DNA of 64,000 bases from Lineus longissimus. Its lineage: Eukaryota; Nemertea; Pilidiophora; Heteronemertea; Lineidae. Position numbers and translations under genes: made by a program. Location: contig NC_088313.1 of the NCBI RefSeq assembly GCF_910592395.1, positions 16,448,437 to 16,512,436 on the forward strand. Reading direction: 5' to 3'. The first letter of the stretch is position 1. Every line of letters begins with the position of its first letter. Shown here one piece after another: positions 24,101-38,700 of this stretch. Under the pieces are notes generated by a model. It was not told the DNA's origin and searched no databases. It saw only the letters and a program-made list of their open reading frames with translations.

Positions 24101-27100
24101 CTGTTCTCAGTTTAGAGATATCTTAAGAGCAAGAAGTTGTGGCTATATCGATAGATGGGTAAGGAGGCTCCCAAAAAATGTGCTGTTGTGTTCTCAAAGT
24201 GACATGGCGTCCATAGATCCAAACCACACGAACAAACGCCCACGCGCGTACACGCCCATTCAGGCAAACTACCACGAAGCAGGAAGCCACTACCTAGTCA
24301 TCGTACGATGTCGGTGCGGATACGACGCTGCTGACGGAGGAAATGACAAATGAAAGCAATTCAGTATGTTCGGCCCTACTATCATTCAAAGTTAATAGTA
24401 CGAGAGCGTTTAAATCACCTCTAGAAGATTGGGACTGCCCGTTCAACTAGTCCGTTATACGTTCTCGATTGAGTTTCTTAATGATCTATGGTGTAATTCC
24501 AATGTTCCTTGGAGTGATCTGAGACTTAATCAAAATCTGCGCCATATTTCCCGTGTTATGTTCTAGTAAAAGTAAAAGTAATACTTTACATGACTGACAC
24601 GATAGCGTGCGGTATTTAGCCATGTTGGAGACAAGAGCAACTAGAATCAGATGTCTTCAGATTTTAACCTCAAATATATATTCTTACTGTTTTTATTTTC
24701 AAATGGTCCTGCCATTTTCAAATGATTCTACCATATCACTGACGTATTCTGTGAAACTGAGTTAAAGATAACTGGAAGACAAAAGACACTGTGACGTCAG
24801 CGGTAAACTTATAATTACACGCTCTGTTACAAAATTAACGCATCAAGATCTTACATACATGGTCACCTGATACGTGTTTCTAATCTAATATAAAAATCAT
24901 CGCTTTTTCCATCTTCTTAAAGGGGCCTAGAGGCTAATTGCAAACCTTCTCATTCTTCAAACGCCGATTGCTTTGATATGTTGAATCGTGGCTGTGAAGA
25001 TAACTCTTAAGTGTTCTTTGTCAGCCCAGCTAGACATAGCAGTTCAGTTTTCAAAAGCGTGTATAATCAATTCAAACCAACAAAGTGCCTAATACTATTT
25101 TTCTCAGTCTGATGATAGAATACTGGGTGATGTAATAGCTTTTCAACATACATATTCATGGGCGGGACATTGGACCTTATTCACATGAAGAAAATGTTAT
25201 CAAGCAGTGTCCTCTTGTCATGGTTTTTGTTATTGCAATTTCGAAGTAAAAGTGAAAATGCTTCGCTCCTTTTGCATGACATTTCATGGTGATCAACGGA
25301 TTTTACATCGCGTAGGAAAGCAGAAAGCTTCCATCGAACTGTTACATGCACAGTTGTTTAAGGGGCACCACAGGCAGGAGCGAGATTATGACATTGTATG
25401 GGACGATGCACAGTTATATCCTGGGTTGTGTTCGATTCAGCACTGATTATACATTTCTCATACAGGCACGAATAGTTACGATGGGTTATGGAATATGAGA
25501 GAACACTATGGGTGACTTTGTGAAACTTAATTGGCCTACCCGACTCGTGCCTAAAGCCTCCCTTTAAGACAAATTCATCCTATGCATCCGATGTGTAGAT
25601 TTCTTATAAATTTCGTTGCGTGCGCGCTGGACGATGAAATAACAAATGCTCGAAACTGCGCAATGACCTTAATACATGTATGTTTTGCTAAAAATGAGAG
25701 TGAGCGTGCCTCGATCTGGTATTCGTTCGACCCGTGACATTCAATGAGCGTTCCCAGCTGCCACAACAGAAAATCTTCACCCTTTTTAAGTTTCTGTGCT
25801 GACAAGAAACTGTTCAATGTAAGACTTTTCACTTGAGCACTCAGAACGAAATAGATATCAAATGTCGAAGGCTACGATAGACTACAAGATGACACAACGA
25901 TGAGGTGAATGGTTGAATAAAAGCCAAGGGAATCGTTTGGAGGATGGTTCTTTTCGGACAAACTAATGTGAGATCTTCTGTTAAAGAGTATCTAGAGACA
26001 ATATTCCACCACTCACACCCATAAATGGTCAAGTCATATTCACATCAGGCTTTCAAATGGCGTGCCATGCTCTTCACGTGGTGCTGAGGTGTTGGCCCGA
26101 GTGGTCCTGCAGTGAAGTGTTACTGCCTCTTCGAGTTTGTAGTAGTTTGTAAGTGTACGTATATATTGTAGTTAAGAGGAGATAGTCGATAACAATTTTC
26201 ACAGACTCGCATTTGCATTCTCACGAACCATGAATAACTCTGAAGAGATGCACCGCCAGTATACACGGAGTGCGCAGTGCTGGAGCACCTATATCTAAAG
26301 GTTTCTTTCGTTCATCACGTTTTCAAAAGTTCAATTTGAAATGCAGTGACAGACATACTCGGTGACATTTGGTGATTTCTTTCTATCTCTACTGGATCGT
26401 ATTCATCTACACTGTGGTTGTCCTGGGCACCACCGCCCAAGGCTCGACCAGGTCTGTATCCTAATTTCCATGGATACGAAATATCTTTGGCATATCAGCA
26501 CAGACATTGTAGATGACTGCTGAAGGAGACTGAAAAACCAATGCATCAAATGTTATCACAATTCTGACCATCTGCTCCTGTCGGGTAGTTTTTCGGTAGT
26601 TCAATCATATCATGGTTTAATCGAATAGAGATATCACTGATGGTTCATGCAGCGCAATTCAATTAAATGTGATGTTTGATTAAGATGATAATACTGTGAC
26701 AGGCAATTTATCTGTTTTTAAATTTAAGCATCAATAAATGCAGCACAGCGACAGTTTAACAGCAAAAAGGTCCTTAGCTATGAACACTTATTAAGCTATC
26801 AGTTTTGCTCGATGGGCTGACTGCAGAGTGAATGGACACTTGGTGCTGTTCACAGAGAAGTTGGTGATGAGTGTTTCAATACTTCGATCGCTGCATGTTA
26901 ATCTAGGGTATGTATACTTATGCACATAACATGCCAATAGAGAACAGTCCCCATGGTAGAATATCGTATTTTCTTTGAAAATCTTCAAAATACGGTCAGC
27001 GTTCTCAGGGATTTCTTGGTAAACAGCTTGTACATCATCTCAGGCTGCACTATCCACAGACTACTCGCCTGTGGCACTATTCGCCTGTGGCGTTTTTCCT

Positions 27101-30100
27101 TGTTCCTTGCTCACAAAATGAAACTTTGTTGTAAATGAATTTTTGGCTAATCGGAGGCCACCCACTCTTGTTTTCCTTGATAAGGAAATTTTAGGGATAC
27201 TGAATATTTATCCCATGATATGAAAGCGACTTTTCTCCTACCATTGAGGTCACCTTCAAAATGCCTTAATCAATGATATAAAATAGCTCACAGCACTTAT
27301 CATTACTAATAAAACTTTAATGGAAACTAGAGGAAAAGATATTTCCTTGCGAGCTAGCACACCGGCGGTCATTAGCCTCTCAGCTAGCAAAAGGATATGG
27401 ATTTCCTCAGGCATCTCAGCATCTCTGGTGGTATTCAAGAGGTAAGGAACATGTCGTCAATGTTCCAACAATGATTCCGACATACTTCATAATCATAAAA
27501 TCAATATCAGTGATATTTTTGAATTCAGAACCATTTGGCAAAAACGTGGTAAGACTTTTCTCCAAAATTAAGCTATCTTTGTTTCGCCACAATATCTAAT
27601 CCGCCTCAGGAATACTGGCCAGCTTCCACGTTCAGAACCTTAGCCGAAACAGAAATAAATCTCTGTTTATGACAAACAATGAACTGCCTAACGTGATGGA
27701 CAAAATTGTGTCATGTTGATCTTGTCTAGTTGGGCTTGTTGCTGGCTGTTACCTGCCGCTGCACGCCACTGTTCCTTCCCTTTAGAGCGATTGGCCATAA
27801 CTGCGCCCAACACGCAATCACTGTACCGCAGGTGTGGTGATTTGGAGATTGGTGGAGCAGGTGCGAAGGGAATTATAGTCCTCGGAAGGAATCTTCAAGT
27901 GATGCCGGTGGCCTTATTCTACGTGTCAGTGCTTCGGTAAGCGTTAGCAACCCCAATGGCCCGTCATGAGACAAAAAGCCATTGATTTCAAGAAGTTTGA
28001 CATTTTACAAGGTGCGTTCAATTTGTGCGCCGTGGCAGAATCAATGATGCTTTCACGCCAAGAAGTTATCTGGTGAGTGTGATTCGATTTACATCTGAGC
28101 TTTGACTTGCAAACCACCAAATGTGCATTCTCCCTGCAGCTGATGCCCCACTCCAGGATCAATAACACTTCCACCAGATTGAAAATGAAAGTTCATGTTT
28201 CGCTGAACAACTGACTTTTTTCACGACTTGTTCGTTTACTGGTGCGGTTAATGTTCATTGCTGTTTATCGATTTAGTTGCCGAGAAAAATAACCTTTGGC
28301 TGTGCGATCGAACTGAACGTGTGGTCCAGATTGAGTCGAAAGATATAAATCATCAGGATTTTTTTCGGTAAAGTCGTAGTGTATGTTTCATTGGAGTTTG
28401 TTTGCGTCTTACAAATGTGCTGAGATGAAATTCGATTGAATTTTGGTAACTCTTCACGTTTCTGTGACAAAATGTCGGCCCTTCTTTAATACAAGAGTGA
28501 AATCTTTCTTCGCCTCGGATTCTATCATATCGTATTCTTCCAACTTTGGTGTCCGCATGGTGTATTGCTTCCGATTTATATCCCACAAAATTGACATTTT
28601 TGACAATAAATAATTACGGTCAGTGTCATATCTGGAATAAAGGTATTCATCACCTGGTTTGAGTACATGGCGCAAGCATCGTTAGTTTGTTATAGAAGCT
28701 AAGCATGCGTCTTTGCAACGTATGGTTGGCAATCTTTGCTCCCATTCTTCCATAAATCGAGAGAATAATTGGAGTAATAGAGGAAATAATTTCAAAACTG
28801 CCTCCGGATAATGCACCAATGGTGAAGGTAGTGTTTGATTACCCCAACAACCCCGGGCGGACCGGATGCGCCTTTCCATTAACCAACAAAAAAGCATAAT
28901 CATAAATATAGCAGAAGCCGTGTTGATGAAAAAAGAAGGAAATCTCAGGAAATTAGGTAAAGTAATATGATGAGATGCTTTTGGTATCTTATGTTATAAG
29001 ATGAATGTACGAAAAGGTAACACCGGATATTACAGTATGGTATTCGACAAATATGTATTATGTTCGAATTGTCTTTCGAATTACTATGATCTCCGTAAAA
29101 TTATTCTACACTTTCGACAATAAGGCCCTTAGGGAAAAACATCCTTCATCGCACGTATAGCCAAGGACTCCCGCAGCACGAAGTACTCAGACAAGAAATC
29201 TGGCCAAATTGTGCCACCTTGCAGGAACAACTGTACGGGAAGACAAGGCGGAAAATTAATGCAGAGGATCACCGAGTACGCCAGACGCGGACACCGCTGA
29301 CAGTCTGAGTGAACGCACAGAAAAGAGAAGAAGAAGGTATAGCCTTAATCGTGGGCAGACAGTGACACTTGACTCCTGCTATGAAGTTTATATTTAGCAA
29401 CAGTGTGCACCAGGAAAGGCGTTTGATTTCCCCTATTTTCATATCAACAGCTAGAATAGTAGTATTTTGGCAATTTTGTGACACTTTCAACCATCGTGTC
29501 CTCGGTCTCTGAACGATTTTTGATACCACGCTTGGTCTCTTTTTTACCTCGTTTCATAACACGACCAGCCTTGAATGGTCCAATGTGATAACGCTCTTTG
29601 AAGCGATATAGAATCCATGAAAGCAACTGAAATGATTTGTGACGCTATATCCCGTAACTGCTGCACGTAGCTACCCATTTCCTTGTTGAGAATGATAACA
29701 CAATGCTATTTCTCCAGGGCATATGTGATGTAATAATGTTAACTTAACCGAGCCACACCGGCACTGAAAAGTCCATATGCATGCACCTTTTGCTTGAAAT
29801 TGGTCGACATGCAGTACCTATTCGAGAAAAAGCAATCATCATTGGTTTATGGTTTTCCATCCGTCAGACCTCAGTGTACAAGTGGCTACAAATCACCTTC
29901 GATGGGTATTGGAGAAGTCATTCAACAAACCGGTCCATGTAGTTTTCTACAGCGGCCAAAAGGACGTTGACATTTACTTCTGAAGCCGACTGTCACGCCA
30001 AAACGTGTTTCCCAATCGTTAATCTTAGCCTGTTCCCACAGAGGGATGGCGAACGAGGTAGTTTGAAACTCAAATGAGGCCGGGAGAGCAATAACACTTC

Positions 30101-30445
30101 ATTCAAATGAAGGACTGTCTCTGAGGTGAATCCGATTCCGCAAAATGGGAAATAAATAATCACCTGTCGCTGTATTTTTTTAGTTAGTTGAATTTTAAAA
30201 GCAGCTTAAGAGGATTTGTTCAGAAGAAATGAACTAAACTTACTGGAGAATTCTAACGCAGTGTTTTTATTGGAGTTTTCGTCAGCATAAAAATCCAGTT
30301 TACCTATTGTAGGATAGCGTGTCTTTTTTCAGTTTCATGTTTAGTGCTTGGGTTATAAATTTTCTTTGGACCCGTCGACACATCTGTCGATTTTCACATA
30401 CAGATACGAGATCGCCAGAATGTAAATATTAGGTTCGGATACCAA

Positions 30446-30510
30446 GGGAATTGGGGAGACGGGATGGATATGGTACGTATCTCCGCGAGGGAATTGGCGA
30501 GACGGGAAGG
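30446..30510 (+). repeat. 22-bp direct doublet, 43-bp period
   Basis: GGGAATTGGGGAGACGGGAT at 30446 recurs as GGGAATTGGCGAGACGGGAA at 30489. The local purine-rich strand stands out from the AT-rich surroundings. Confidence 0.6.
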
Positions 30511-31174
30511 CCACACGGTTCATCTTGTCAGCAGCGTGTGATATATTCCGGGAGGGCTTTACAGTCTTAGTCTATGTCTCGGGAGCAGATTAATGAAACG
30601 TAATGCCCCAAGTCCTTTAAACGGTGTTTCTTGAGCAGTCCTTAGCATGCAAAGGACATGAAGGGCAACATGATTACTTGCTGGGGAGGACAAAATCTTG
30701 AACGTGAAATCCTTCAAACAACGGTCGTGATTCGATAGATTTGACATAGCTCACGATTCAACCCAGCATCCTTTCGATGCAGAGCCAATCTCCGCGCCAC
30801 AAAATCAAATCTCAGGAGTACGATTCTTCATTTCTTTTCAAAAGACCGTACAACTTACAGCGAGTTTTTTTTTCTCGAGTTGATTAGATTTTTGTCGTGT
30901 ATTTATGTTGCGTGATTGACTATAGTTGCATCTATCTGACCGTTAGATTGTATATTCTCCATCCGAAAGTCGTTTTACTGTTCGATATACGGCCTTCAAA
31001 CTGTGTCAAGGACTGAGGGTTCGTGCTTATATCGGGTGCATGGGCAACAAAAAAGGGTACACTACCAAATATTGAATTGTACTTATAATATATTCAGAGG
31101 CAGTAGCACTCATGTATACTTATTACATGAATCAAATATTGTGAACCTACAGCTGTTTTTTTTTAAACATTAAA

Positions 31175-31194
31175 ACGTTTTGATGTCAAAACGT
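31175..31194. repeat. Perfect 20-bp palindrome
   Basis: ACGTTTTGA, TG, TCAAAACGT: nine-base arms around a two-base centre. It could be a dimeric protein-binding site or chance in AT-rich DNA. Confidence 0.6.
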
Positions 31195-31944
31195 ATCATA
31201 TGTGAATTTGTAAATGTATATGATATGTGATATTTCTCCCTTGCGGAGGTTGAAATAAATAACATTTATAAAGTATGATTTGTTTGGTTTTCCTTTTTTC
31301 ATTATACATGCATCTAAATGTATAAAGCGAAGAGAGTTCATCGAGCAACGCATCCATTCGAAATCTATATGTGCCATTCCCCTGTCCAACTTTTAGAGTT
31401 AGCCGAATCTCAAATCAATACGCATTAATTTTCGAGGCACGCATGGATTAAAGTACTTCGACAGCAGACGAGAGTGTGTAAAGGTCAGCCAGCCACTTAA
31501 TAGCAAAAATGAAAACCCTCGTCGAGGGAGGCATGCCGTATGAATGAGGAATGGCTGGGCATTTGATTTAGCTATTTGAAGAGAAAGTGCTTTCTATCAA
31601 TTTGAATAATTCTATTGGCTGTCTTTTCAAATCGAAAGTGACGACGCGGTCAAATGTCTACTTCACAGTGATGGGTGACTCCAACGCATACGCTACGGCC
31701 CTTGACCGTGGCTTGGTCGGTCAACGAAATAGAGTTGTGCACAAAATGTATCCGATAAGCTTTCTACATGAAGATACTGCTTGACCGATATCATATTATC
31801 TTGTCCTAGCGTTCACTGACCGCTAATCGTAGGCAACGTCAAAGACCTCGGCGTGGTGGTTAACTGGCTTCACTCGTATCGACTGGACATCCCCATCCTT
31901 TGATCAACAAATCTCTAGCGCATGAGTACTCATGAATCGTAACT

Positions 31945-32030
31945 GCTTGCGATTTTTGCAGGCCTCTGATAAAGATCTGCTAATTAAGGTTTGCGATTTT
32001 ACCAGGACTCTGATAAAGATCTGATAAGGT
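31945..32030 (+). repeat. 44-bp tandem doublet
   Basis: Two adjacent units begin GCTTGCGATTTT (31945) and GTTTGCGATTTT (31989) and share CTCTGATAAAGATCTG. Identity is about 85% by eye. Confidence 0.65.
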
Positions 32031-32469
32031 TGTTGAAAATCGCTGAGTAAGCAGTAAAATGGGGCATTGATACCAAGCATAAATTCTACAAAGGTACGTA
32101 CTAGGTTGATAAACAGATGGGACGAGAGCGCATCGATTTTCCTAAACGATTTAACTCGTGTCAACATGTTAATTCCACCACTTTGTGACACTTTGCATAG
32201 TGTGACATAACTGTAAAATTTAATCACCGCCCATTGACAGAGATACAGAGGTCGATGTTGTATCTGTGACGTCGCGGATCAGTCGGCTTTCAAAGTAATG
32301 ATTAATGGGTCTCCTGCGGAAAGCGTCATAATGGATGTGGATTGAGGCGATTTGCCGCTATTCTCGCAGATAGGTCCATGGCCACATTTTCGTACGGGGC
32401 GATAAAGGAGACTCCGTGCAAAATCTGTTTCTTCGAATGAGTTTTGATGGTGTTCACGGTTCATAAATT

Positions 32470-32700
32470 ACGTGGCATTAAGTGGTCCCGGGGAAGCGTT
32501 TAAAGCCGAGGTCGTGTGTTCAACTGCCGGTCGAGTCACTGCTTGATTCCCCGACTGGTCGAGTTCAAGTGAGCGCCTTCTGGTTGCTCATTCAAACCGC
32601 TGCTTGATTTCTGTGGAGACGGTGGTAATAAAGTACACTACTTGACCCAAAAGCGCTTTGATCAGGGAAACATGAAAAAGCGCCAGTTAAGACCTCAATA
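32470..32700 (+). mobile_element. SINE-like element (tRNA-derived head, GCGCTTTGA tail)
   Basis: The left part (ATTAAGTGGT, then GAAGCGTTTAAAGCCGAGGTCGTGTGTTCAA) resembles a decayed tRNA head with A-box and B-box remnants. The 3' part reads AAAAGCGCTTTGATC, then GAAAAAGCGCC and TTAAGACC, a tail arrangement common to many animal SINEs, before AT-rich flanking DNA. The copy at 45578-45760 has a related tail. Internal repeats of CTGCTTGATT are present. Boundaries are approximate and no target-site duplication is clear. Confidence 0.5.
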
Positions 32701-35700
32701 TTATTTATTTCATTATACTTTGATCATGATCATGACTTTGGCGTAGTGCGGCTAATAGAAAGGACATTGCCTTTGCTATTAGCAAGGAGGTTCTATAAAA
32801 CATCCTTGCTATTAGTAACCATCAAATCGTTCATAATGAATCAAAATATTGGTTCCTTCCTAAGACAAATGAAGATTACCGATTGATGAGCAGGATGCCA
32901 GGCACATTGCACTTTATGTGTAGGCATCGCTTTCTTAAGTGCAAGCAATCAAGTAATATATAAACCTCGCCGACACGACAGCCAATAAGTGAGCAACTCC
33001 ATACTGTATTTCGTGTATAGAAGTCCGACAGTACAACTGAGGGCGAGTTTGATTTGTGACTGCATTCCCAATTGTCGTAAGGGCAGCAAGATTTACGGTA
33101 ACGAGATGTCGTAAAACGTTTCGTGTCTAGTCATGCGCAGATCGGTAATTTCAATCATGCACTGTATAGTTAAGATTGCGGGAAATTACTAAGTACGTTA
33201 TGTTTTTGTGATGAGAAGTTGATGAAGCTGAAGAAGGTATTAGATTAATACTTTTTACGTGGCTTGCTATTGCTTAATAATGCTTTTGAACTTTATCACC
33301 GGGCTCATCTTAACTTTGTTGATAAGCTTCGATTTATGGTAGACTTGTTGCTAATCAGATATAAAGGAGGCTGCGTACGTAGCAGGTTCGCGTATCAACA
33401 ATTTGGCCTTCTTGTTATAATCAATGATACGAAGGAAAGTATACATTGTTGTCTTATCACGAAAGTGTTTCGCCACAGGTTACATAATACATACGGGAGT
33501 TATTTGGACAACCGTATGAAGAGCTGTTCCTTCAGTGAAACAGAACTTGACCTGTGATGCCCATTGCGATTGAAGCGTTAATTCCCATTAAACCATCCAA
33601 GTCAAAACACAAAAATCCTGCAATGCGAATCAAGATTGATTCTCAACTTATCGCTCGATCCAGTCTCGGTTTCATCGCAAATTTTTACAATTTTTGCTCC
33701 CGTCAACCTGGTAAACATAATCACGGTTAAATTTTTTGCACAGACTGGCGGATCTTTCGGATCAGAGTGATTGACGAGTTTTCACGATGCGAATAACATG
33801 AAAAATGAACAGTCATGAGGATCTTTTGGTTAAACTGCTTAGTTTGAGCATAAAAATCGGATTTTAGGCATCACCGAAATAAGAAATGTGGATATCAAGC
33901 AAGTGACCCATCTGGGTTTCAGCGGAAAGCATGGTTTACTAAAGAAATCAATATTGCAGCACAAAAACTATATCATGACGTATGGAATTTTCGAATTTTG
34001 CAAAAACGAGAATTTTTCAGAAAAAATCGAGGATTTAGATACAATTGCCATGCCCCAATATCCAACAATTTTGAGTCCGAAGCCCATGCTCAACCAAAGT
34101 ATTGTGATGACCTTCTACATGGCTTGTATGCACATGCATATGAGAAAAAGTTGGAAAAAACATCTGGGCCTATACATTATTTAAATAATTGATATAGGCA
34201 AACTCCATTGTGTAGCTTTCGGATATCTGGTCTGAAGTGATGATATTTGGTGTCAAGGTGAACCTTTCATACTCGAGCATCATAAATTATATGAATGAAC
34301 AATGGTATTAATGGTGTCAATGAACAATTATGTATTTACATTGCCTCCTCATGCACAAAACTCGTTCTGTCTGGCGAACAAATTGTCCCTGATTATACTT
34401 TGCTTTGGTTTCATTGCGAACAGCCTCAAAATTACTCCAGCTCACGTAATGAGGTCTCTTAAAATGACAATTTGACCAATTTTGTTTCATTATTGGAGTT
34501 GTCGTTTTGAGTAGGCGTAATATCACCCGAGAAACCGCGGATGTAACATGGCGGGTGACCTTGATGGGTGTAGTGAGAGAATAATTAGGGCAAGGGCGTA
34601 TCGGTGACTAACCATGAGAAGCGCTATACCAGTATATTAGCATTTTAAAAGGATGAATAGATCTTTAATCGTCACTTAGTTTGTATTTGATAATGCCGAC
34701 GAACCTGTGATTTGAAAATAAAATAAAATAAACAAAACACTTAAAACCCCAAAATATTTGGAGAAAATGACCTAGCAAATGACTAGCAACATTTTCTCTT
34801 TATTTGGCCTAATCATTTTACATATCATCTAAACAAAGATATACAATGAGAAATCAATGATCATGGCCTACTTTCAACACCTGTTATGATATATTATTGT
34901 TTGCACTTTTTCCATGGGTAATGGACAATCTGACGACATTCATCACTGCAGAATCACTCAATGATACCTATTAGATATGGGTGGTATTGGCATAAGCATT
35001 CATTTGATGTTGCGCGTAATAGTCAGCAAATGTATTGCGAACATAGCGTGCATGTACATGTACATGGACGTATACACAGAAATGCCTCCGCCACAAAATA
35101 AAATCCCAACTCGAATTTCTGTTTTACACTTTTCTTTTACACCTGTCCCTTTGACAATTTAATCAGAAATAGCGGCAGAATCGATTTCTGTTAGTGTGCC
35201 TTTCATAAAAGGTGAAATGCATATCGAAGAGAAAATTAAGCCATTGGGTAAACTATTTTTAGAATATACACTTGAACAATAATACGTCGATAAGCGTTTT
35301 ATTTTCAGAAATGTTCAAATCCTAAATCTTTGATCATATTCCTAGGGGAGTTTCTAAAAAGCTCCCTCATCATCCGATGCGTGTAAATGCCTCACAACAG
35401 GGATAATTGATTATCTATTGGCCCTCATCGATTAAATAAAATTCGTTTTATAAACTAAACAATTCGATAACAAAGAATACGTTTTCTCTATAAAAAAAAC
35501 GCAAAGGAGTTCAAAATGAAAAATGTCATACGGCTTAATATATCGACTAAAGCAATTGATTGGAACCAATTTGTTTTTGATGAAATCACGGTATTTTTAT
35601 TATGTGCAAATCTAGCCGAAAGCGGTACATCTGATTGTCAATTTTGCGACAGTTGCCATGCATATTTATCTTTCATTGGCCTCAGGCGAGCAGTGAATGT

Positions 35701-38700
35701 TCCATCTTTTACAGGCAAGATGAGGCGCATTCAGACACGTATTCATCAGACAAATAAACAGAGATTAACTCTGTAGCATCTTCAAATGGAAAGACTGGCC
35801 ATGAGTCTTCTTCTTGAAACACATTCTGGTCGTACATATCCTCATTTGGAGGCAGTTGAACTCCTGGTGAGGGTAACATTTCTTTGAAGGCAGATATCAG
35901 CAACGAGAACGTTTTGTTGTTGTTCATATAGCGTCATTGGTAATGTAGCGTTCAACGTTCATTTCTCTAAAAGTAAATAACTTTAAAGAATTCAGCGGTT
36001 TGATATCGTAGGCATCGCCTTAGTGGCTAACAGGTTCCGCTATCAATTCATGTCTTTCAATATGTCCAGTATGCGCAGCGAAACCATTGCCATTTTCAAA
36101 CAAGAAGTAATCGGTTCATCAGAAGAAATGACCGCCCGGTTGGGGGGTACGAGAGACGACCTATTTGTTATAAATCGGTGCATACAGTACATCATTCACC
36201 TGATCTTTCTGAGAAGTGCTTCATTCATAATTGCCAAATGCCAAGCCTTTGGAATTTTTTTTGAACGGAGCCTTCACCTGTTCACAAGACAGAGGAGGTA
36301 AAGCTTCATTCACGAAGGGCGCCCAGCAGTTAACTGATGTTTCCGTCTCGAAAATACTCAACAAATTACGCATATTCTTTTAACAGTGTTTATTCTAAAC
36401 TGTTGAGTAAGGGAGGCAGCATCTGTAGGACTTAAACATCCCACATTCTGGTGTACAGCTGAAAGACACATTAAGTCTTTTAACTCACGACTTCATGCCA
36501 TGGGGAGAAGTAATTACCAAAAATAACATCCGTTTATATCTTCGAGCCAACTTAGTGCTGGTAAATACTTTCAGCAAAGGAATACCTCCGTTGAAAATTA
36601 GTTTAACTTAAAGCGGGTTATGTTTGTATTTAAAAGATCAAAGTACTTCCGGAGAGCCTGGTGGCACTATTATGTTCGTCAGTCGATATTCTTTGCTTGT
36701 CTCTCAGGCACTGTTCTTCTGTTTTTTTTCTGTGATTTCCCTTTGAAAAAGTGATGATAAAGAAAACCGTGAACCAAGGGTTCAAACGATGAGGGCTGAA
36801 GTGCCTTCTCACTTGCTATACAGCTACATAAAACCATAGCAATGGGAAGTTCACCTTTGCGAGCAACCTGTTGCCGAACGAGGACGTGAAAGGGAAAATT
36901 CCCTGGACAAAACATCTTGGGTCAAAATATTCTATCATAAGTTGATGATCAAAAGCTATTGGTTACTACTGACTTACATTGTATTCATGGATTTTATTCC
37001 GCCGATAAACAATAGGAAAGGACGTGTTTTCCGATGGAATTGGTTTACTTTCACACCTGGTTTTCGGAATACCCTGTGTAGGGTTATCGATAGCGGCCAA
37101 TCACCCCACAATACAAATATTGGCGGCTAATCTATCGTGAAATGGCTAATGACATCATGTAAAATAAGCCGAGAACATCACCACGAACCATTAGCCTTTG
37201 GTCGATAGACGGTCAAGCCAGGAGCTGATGGCTTGTAAGCTGGAAACAGACAGCCGTACACCACACGTAGAACACATTGGCTACCGAAACATTGCTGATA
37301 AATACCGAGGAATCATTTACAGATCAACGCCGGTAGTTACTGTATTATCACAAATAATCATAAAAATGTTTGTAAGTTGTAGCATATCTGTTTTATGTAT
37401 TAGCCTCCTGTACACAAGCATCTTAATGAGAGGCAGAGGCAGGGAACAGTGATCACAAGCTGCATACCGAGTACGCACTCCTACCTTTCCCACATAACAA
37501 CAACTTCGACACATTTCCTTCTCATATGTTCACTCTGCACCCATACCGCCTTTACAAGCGTACTTGCTTGCTTAGTGATGTGGTACCTTTTTTTAACTGA
37601 TTTCAGCACCATAATTTATGATATTGCCAAGATACTTTAACACAAGTGTACCTCATTAGACCATTAACCTTACGTCCAAGCTTGAAAAAATAGTTCAAGC
37701 TCCGGAACAGGTATCAAAAGTACAACATGATCACCGCCAGGGTCACGGTACATGTAGTCAATGAAAGCGTGATATCTGTCATACTTGAATACACAAGCAA
37801 GTGACGGCGTTACACATGTTTTGTCCTTTATCAACATGGCTCTGATGACAGTAACACTTCCATCAGCAGCCTAAGTGGTCTGGGGCGGAAACCGCAGGTT
37901 GGCACAAGATTGCATCCTGACTACCAAGCTCTTTGTAACCAATCACTTGATGTGTTGTCAACCTTAATTGAATGGTGATGGGTATACATGTGCATGCAAA
38001 CCTAAGGACATGGTCTAGACTTTGTGATAGGACTTTTCGATTGGCGCTGTCGCTGTCCTTCGGACTGAAAGTTGATTGATAATAGCATTGAAAGTGCAAT
38101 AAAGTTTATTGACATGCTGACTGAGTTCCCCAAGAAAAAGCTAAGGACCCCGGGACTGGAACGTATAGTGACGACGGCGTAGTAGACTGAACTGTCACAA
38201 CGAATGGGTATGACAGTTATGCGTATGATAAATGATAAAGCAGCCAAAAACACAATACGAAACCGCAAATAAAATGTTTTCTCTCACAATCTTACTGGAG
38301 TCATATTTAAGGGGAAAGGAGTAATGTCCCGATTTGATATGCAAGATGTACAGAATGTACATGTGATTATAATAATTATATAATTCAGTTGTTTATCACG
38401 TAGCAGCTAACGCGTATGATTAGCACGTGACAGCCACTCTTCCGCCTTTAGCCATATTAACTGTAATCCAAATATCGGTCATAAATATGGGATTGGTACT
38501 CAACAGATATAAGGTAGATGCTTGTTACTTAACAGGAATGATTGTCTTTGCTGTTGCCAGTGGAAAATGGAGTTTACTTGAATGTACAAGTTGGTTTCTG
38601 ACATGTAGGAAATTAGCAAGCATTGAGTGAAATGAAAGATTGAAGTGTATGACAAACCTTGAATCCAAGATTTAGTCTGCGGAACAGATCACCAACGATC

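Larger units (their letters stand above)
16230..32469. other. 16-kb gene desert with minor repeats
   Basis: I find no exon that I can support on either strand. Visible items are a C-tract at 18158-18193, a 20-bp doublet near 24697-24735, a 22-bp doublet at 30446/30489, a palindrome at 31175-31194 and a 44-bp doublet at 31945-32030. A tRNA-like A-box at 26093-26106 lacks a convincing B-box. The stretch could be intergenic, or a long intron or 5' regulatory region of the gene whose coding exons begin at 53449. Confidence 0.4.

Noticed and set aside
26093-26106. tRNA-like A-box (TGGCCCGAGTGGTC)
   Set aside because: No convincing B-box or cloverleaf follows; too little to call an element.
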